Assembly (NCBI GenBank): GCA_032095175.1
Contig: DAMCZI010000023.1
Location: 1 to 64,000, forward strand
Source: DAMCZI01 sp032095175
GTDB lineage: Bacteria; Bacillota; Clostridia; Clostridiales; Caloramatoraceae
Reading direction: 5' to 3'
Length of the DNA stretch: 64,000 nt
In this document: positions 61,239-64,000 of the stretch, piece after piece
Layout of the letters: every line of letters starts with the position of its first letter
Position numbering within the stretch: the first letter of the stretch is position 1
Program-made: the position numbers and the translations under genes
Notes under the pieces: generated by a model
What the model saw: the letters and a program-made list of their open reading frames with translations, nothing else
Told to the model about the DNA's origin: nothing
Database searches by the model: none

Positions 61239-62319
61239 CACACGAAAGAATACCTGGTTTGAAATATTAAGAACAATTATAGCAGTGTTAATTGCATTAG
61301 GCATAGCGTTAATAATTATATTATGTGTAAGCAAGGAACCATTAAAGGCTCTTAATAGCTTTATTGTTGGTCCTTTAGATAGCTTAAGACATATTGGAAA
61401 TGTAATTGAAATGTCAATCCCTATGATTTTTACAGGACTTGCACTTACAATGATATTTCAAACCAATCAGTTTAATTTAGCTTCGGAAGGTGCGTTTTTT
61501 ATAGGTGCTATTGGTGCATCGGCAATAGCAATTAAATTTAATCTTCCACCAGTATTGCATCCGATAGCTGCAATTTTGGTTGGAGGATTATGTGGAGGCT
61601 TGATTTGTTTAATACCAGCAGTATTGAAGCATAAATGGAAGTCAAATGAACTAGTTTCATCACTGTTGATAAATTATATATGCTTCTTTTTGGGAATATA
61701 TATAATCAATAACTTTTTAAAGGATCCAAAGGCAGGTTCGTTAGTATCCTATAAGTTTCAAAATAATGCTGGGCTTGCAAGGCTGATACCTGGAACAAGA
61801 ATTCATGTGGGGATTATTATATGTATAGCATTAGTTATCATATGTTATTACTACATTTATAGAACCAAATGGGGTTATGAGTTAAGAGTTACAGGACAAA
61901 ATGATAAGTTTGCAAATTATTCAGGAATTAAGACCTTGAAAATATTCTTATATTCACAAATAATAGCAGGTGTTATTTCTGGTATGGGTGGAGCCACTGA
62001 ATTATTGGGTATTTACAAGAGATTTCAATGGCAGCAGCTTCCGGGATATGGCTGGGATGGTGTTATTGTAGCAACAATAGCTAGAAACAATCCTGCTTTA
62101 GTACCAGTTGCAGCATTTTTCCTTGCATACATAAGAGTTGGCGCTGATCTTATGGCAAGAATGACAGATGTTCAGAGTGAGATCGTTGCTATTATACAGG
62201 GGATAATGATAATGCTTATAACTGCAGAAAGCTTCTTGGCTCATTATAAGCATAAAATGATATATAAAAGCAGCAAGGAAAACATGGAGAGGGTGAAGGT
62301 GAATGAAGGAAGTCATTAG
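61231..62319 (+). CDS. Nucleoside ABC permease, first subunit
   Basis: A BPD_transp_2 permease with about nine helices; IPMIFTGLALTMIFQTNQFN and LASEGAFFIGAIGASAIA are family hallmarks, as is LLGIYKRFQWQQLPGYGWDG. I start at 61231 after GGGGGTG; the frame from 61216 includes that site. It forms a heterodimer with the next permease, which starts 17 bases before its stop. Confidence 0.9.
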   Translation: MNNTRKNTWFEILRTIIAVLIALGIALIIILCVSKEPLKALNSFIVGPLDSLRHIGNVIEMSIPMIFTGLALTMIFQTNQFNLASEGAFFIGAIGASAIAIKFNLPPVLHPIAAILVGGLCGGLICLIPAVLKHKWKSNELVSSLLINYICFFLGIYIINNFLKDPKAGSLVSYKFQNNAGLARLIPGTRIHVGIIICIALVIICYYYIYRTKWGYELRVTGQNDKFANYSGIKTLKIFLYSQIIAGVISGMGGATELLGIYKRFQWQQLPGYGWDGVIVATIARNNPALVPVAAFFLAYIRVGADLMARMTDVQSEIVAIIQGIMIMLITAESFLAHYKHKMIYKSSKENMERVKVNEGSH

Positions 62320-63253
62320 TTTAGTGTTTTCAGCACAATTTTTATATGCTGTTTTAAGAGTTACAACACCTATTTTATTTGCTGCAATGGCTGCACTTAT
62401 AACCAATAAGGCCAGTGTATTTAACATTGCATTGGAAGGTATAATGCTTATGGCGGCATTTACTGGTGTTGTTGTAAGTGCCTTCACACAAAGCTGCATT
62501 TTAGGGCTTTTAGCTGGTGTGATTGCAGGTGTTATTATTGCATTAATACTTGGATACTTTGGATTAAAGCTAAAGACTAATATAATACTTGCAGGAATTG
62601 CACTCAACCTTATGGCAAGTGGTGGAACGGTGTTTCTTTTGTTTTTAATTACAAAGGACAAGGGTATCTCAACTTCATTAAAGAGTATGGTACTTCCTAG
62701 GATAACTCTTCCGCTCATAAACAAAATACCAATTTTAGGAACAATACTTTCGGGACATAATGTGCTTACATATGTATCCTTGTTGTCAGTTGTGTTTATA
62801 TACTATTTATTATATAAAACTCCACTTGGAACTAAGATAAGAGCTGTCGGTGAAAATGAAGATGCTGCAGATTCAGTTGGAATAAGTGTAATGAAGATAA
62901 AATATATAGCACTAGCTATAAGTGGAGTTCTTGCAGGACTTGGTGGCGTTTATATGTCAATGGGTTATGTATCATGGTTTTCAACAAACATGACTGCAGG
63001 AAGAGGTTTTATCTCAATAGTTGCAGCTGCAATGGGAGGAGATACACCATTAGGAACCTTCCTAGCGTCTTTATTGTTTGGATTTGCTGATGCATTGTCG
63101 AATTCATTGTCATCCTTTAATATACCACCAGAATTCATACAGGCACTGCCATATATAACAACTATATTTGGATTGGTTATTTATTCATCAAAGAAGATAT
63201 CAAAAGAAAACAAGATAAGGAGAGAAAAATATGAGAAAGCCAATAATAATTGA
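62303..63253 (+). CDS. Nucleoside ABC permease, second subunit
   Basis: A 316-residue BPD_transp_2 permease (TTPILFAAMAALITNKASVF, NIALEGIMLMAAFTG, TKIRAVGENEDAADSVGISV, GRGFISIVAAAMGGDTPLG). It overlaps the upstream permease by 17 bases and the nucleoside hydrolase by 23, so the operon is tightly coupled. Confidence 0.91.
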   Translation: MKEVISLVFSAQFLYAVLRVTTPILFAAMAALITNKASVFNIALEGIMLMAAFTGVVVSAFTQSCILGLLAGVIAGVIIALILGYFGLKLKTNIILAGIALNLMASGGTVFLLFLITKDKGISTSLKSMVLPRITLPLINKIPILGTILSGHNVLTYVSLLSVVFIYYLLYKTPLGTKIRAVGENEDAADSVGISVMKIKYIALAISGVLAGLGGVYMSMGYVSWFSTNMTAGRGFISIVAAAMGGDTPLGTFLASLLFGFADALSNSLSSFNIPPEFIQALPYITTIFGLVIYSSKKISKENKIRREKYEKANNN

Positions 63254-64000
63254 TTGTGATCCAGGTCATGATGATGCCATTGCCTTAATGATGGCATTTG
63301 GAAGTGATAAGCTGGATGTTAAACTTGTGACTACGGTTGCAGGTAATAGATGTATAGAAAAAACAACTCTTAATGCACTTAAGGTTTTAAGCTTTATAAA
63401 GGCTGATGTTGAGGTAGCAAGGGGAGCAGCAAAGCCCCTTTTGAGAGAATTAATTACTGGAACTGAGGTTGTTGATGGGGAAAGCGGACTTGCTGGATAT
63501 CCTTTCGAAGAACCAACCGTAAAGCTAAGTGATAGAACTGCACTTGAGGCAATGATTGATGTAATAAGAAAGTCAGAGGAGAAAATTACTCTAGTTCCTG
63601 TAGGACCTTTAACAAATATTGCAACACTTTTAATTGCTTATCCTGAAGTAAAGGAGAAAATTGAAAGAATATCCCTAATGGGAGGTTCAAGCCTAAGGGG
63701 TAACTGGTCTCCATCTGCAGAATTTAATATATTAGTAGACCCAGAGGCAGCACAGATAGTGTTTAACTCAGGAATTCCAATTACTATGAGTGGACTTGAT
63801 GTAACTGAAAAGGCCCTTGTATATAGGAAAGATACAGAGAGATTTAGAACAATTGGAAATAAGTCAGGAAATGTTGCAGCAGATCTTGTGGACTTTTTCT
63901 CAATATACCAGTTTAGCCAGGGCTTTGAGGGAGCACCACTCCACGACCCATGTGCAGTTGCATGTTTGATAGATCCAACAATATTAACAACAAAACCATG
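63231..64000 (+). CDS. Inosine-uridine nucleoside hydrolase, 3' end outside window
   Basis: The frame is open to the window edge (256 codons). The calcium-binding N-terminal motif is IDCDPGHDDAIALMMAFG, followed by TTVAGNRCIEKTTLNALKVL, LVPVGPLTNIATLL, ISLMGGSSLRGNWSPSAEFN and the late Asp in LHDPCAVA. It cleaves imported ribonucleosides to base and ribose inside the cell, fitting its place after the transporter. AAGGAGAG precedes the ATG. Confidence 0.92.
   Translation, partial: MRKPIIIDCDPGHDDAIALMMAFGSDKLDVKLVTTVAGNRCIEKTTLNALKVLSFIKADVEVARGAAKPLLRELITGTEVVDGESGLAGYPFEEPTVKLSDRTALEAMIDVIRKSEEKITLVPVGPLTNIATLLIAYPEVKEKIERISLMGGSSLRGNWSPSAEFNILVDPEAAQIVFNSGIPITMSGLDVTEKALVYRKDTERFRTIGNKSGNVAADLVDFFSIYQFSQGFEGAPLHDPCAVACLIDPTILTTKP

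Noticed and set aside
1..64000. CRISPR array
   Set aside because: No set of short regularly spaced direct repeats was seen; the repeated sequences are dispersed hairpins.
1..64000. tRNA or rRNA genes
   Set aside because: No tRNA- or rRNA-like segment was recognised by eye; a dedicated scan was not possible.

Overview
This AT-rich window reads as chromosomal DNA of a low-GC Gram-positive anaerobe close to Clostridium. The signs are strong AGGAGG-type ribosome sites, lipobox signal peptides, S-layer homology repeats, a T-box leader, and M16 peptidase and BMP/nucleoside transporter families typical of that group. The assignment is inferred from gene style only; there is no rRNA or tRNA gene.

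Layout. 0-8 kb: the end of an InlB-repeat surface protein, an AraC/GyrI-like regulator divergent from a nucleotidyltransferase-UvrA paralogue pair, and an M28 peptidase lipoprotein. 8.6-10.3 kb: a sigma factor fused to a long unassigned C-terminal domain. 10.7-20.5 kb: a PEP-synthase-like enzyme, two ABC exporter halves, a CPBP protease and a VanRS-type two-component pair with 11-bp phased repeats. 20.6-24.3 kb: a GNAT acetyltransferase and an M16C peptidase. 24.6-29.9 kb: a T-box leader, a small upstream ORF and livJHMGF. 30-54.4 kb: a maltodextrin locus (MsmK-type ATPase, LacI regulator, beta-phosphoglucomutase, MalEFG, PHP protein, neopullulanase, maltose phosphorylase, alpha-glucosidase, ROK glucokinase) joined by copies of a TGCAAACGGTTGCA-type operator. 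54.7-64 kb: a YcdB/SLH protein, an SGNH hydrolase and a BMP-type nucleoside uptake and hydrolysis operon running off the window.

The most unusual part is 41.4-46.6 kb, inside the maltodextrin locus. Six to seven small unrelated genes, all on the plus strand, are each bounded by GTTRRRY/RYYYAAC-like boxes and an 86-124 bp foldable recombination-like site. Each cassette's 5' end is complementary to the segment just before its own 3' site, as expected of integron gene cassettes. The contents are an APH-family kinase, a CPBP protease, a CPBP-like membrane protein, a Phd/Doc toxin-antitoxin pair, a 42-residue membrane microprotein, an unknown protein and a DUF4253 protein. No integrase lies in the window, so this is a CALIN-like array in an apparent Clostridium.

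The window is also rich in small non-coding repeats: a 116-bp two-hairpin repeat (four copies), an AGGCAYATTAAA-ended MITE-like family (three copies, one carrying a nested element of another family that has a second free copy), a GGTGACAGG/CCTGTCACC long-hairpin family (two copies), and a possible IS200/IS605 right-end remnant. Several sit inside promoters or operons.

Metabolic logic: maltodextrins enter through MalEFG with the MsmK-type ATPase. Neopullulanase and alpha-glucosidase cut them, maltose phosphorylase yields glucose plus beta-glucose-1-phosphate, beta-phosphoglucomutase makes glucose-6-phosphate and the ROK kinase phosphorylates free glucose. The LacI-type regulator probably controls all of this.
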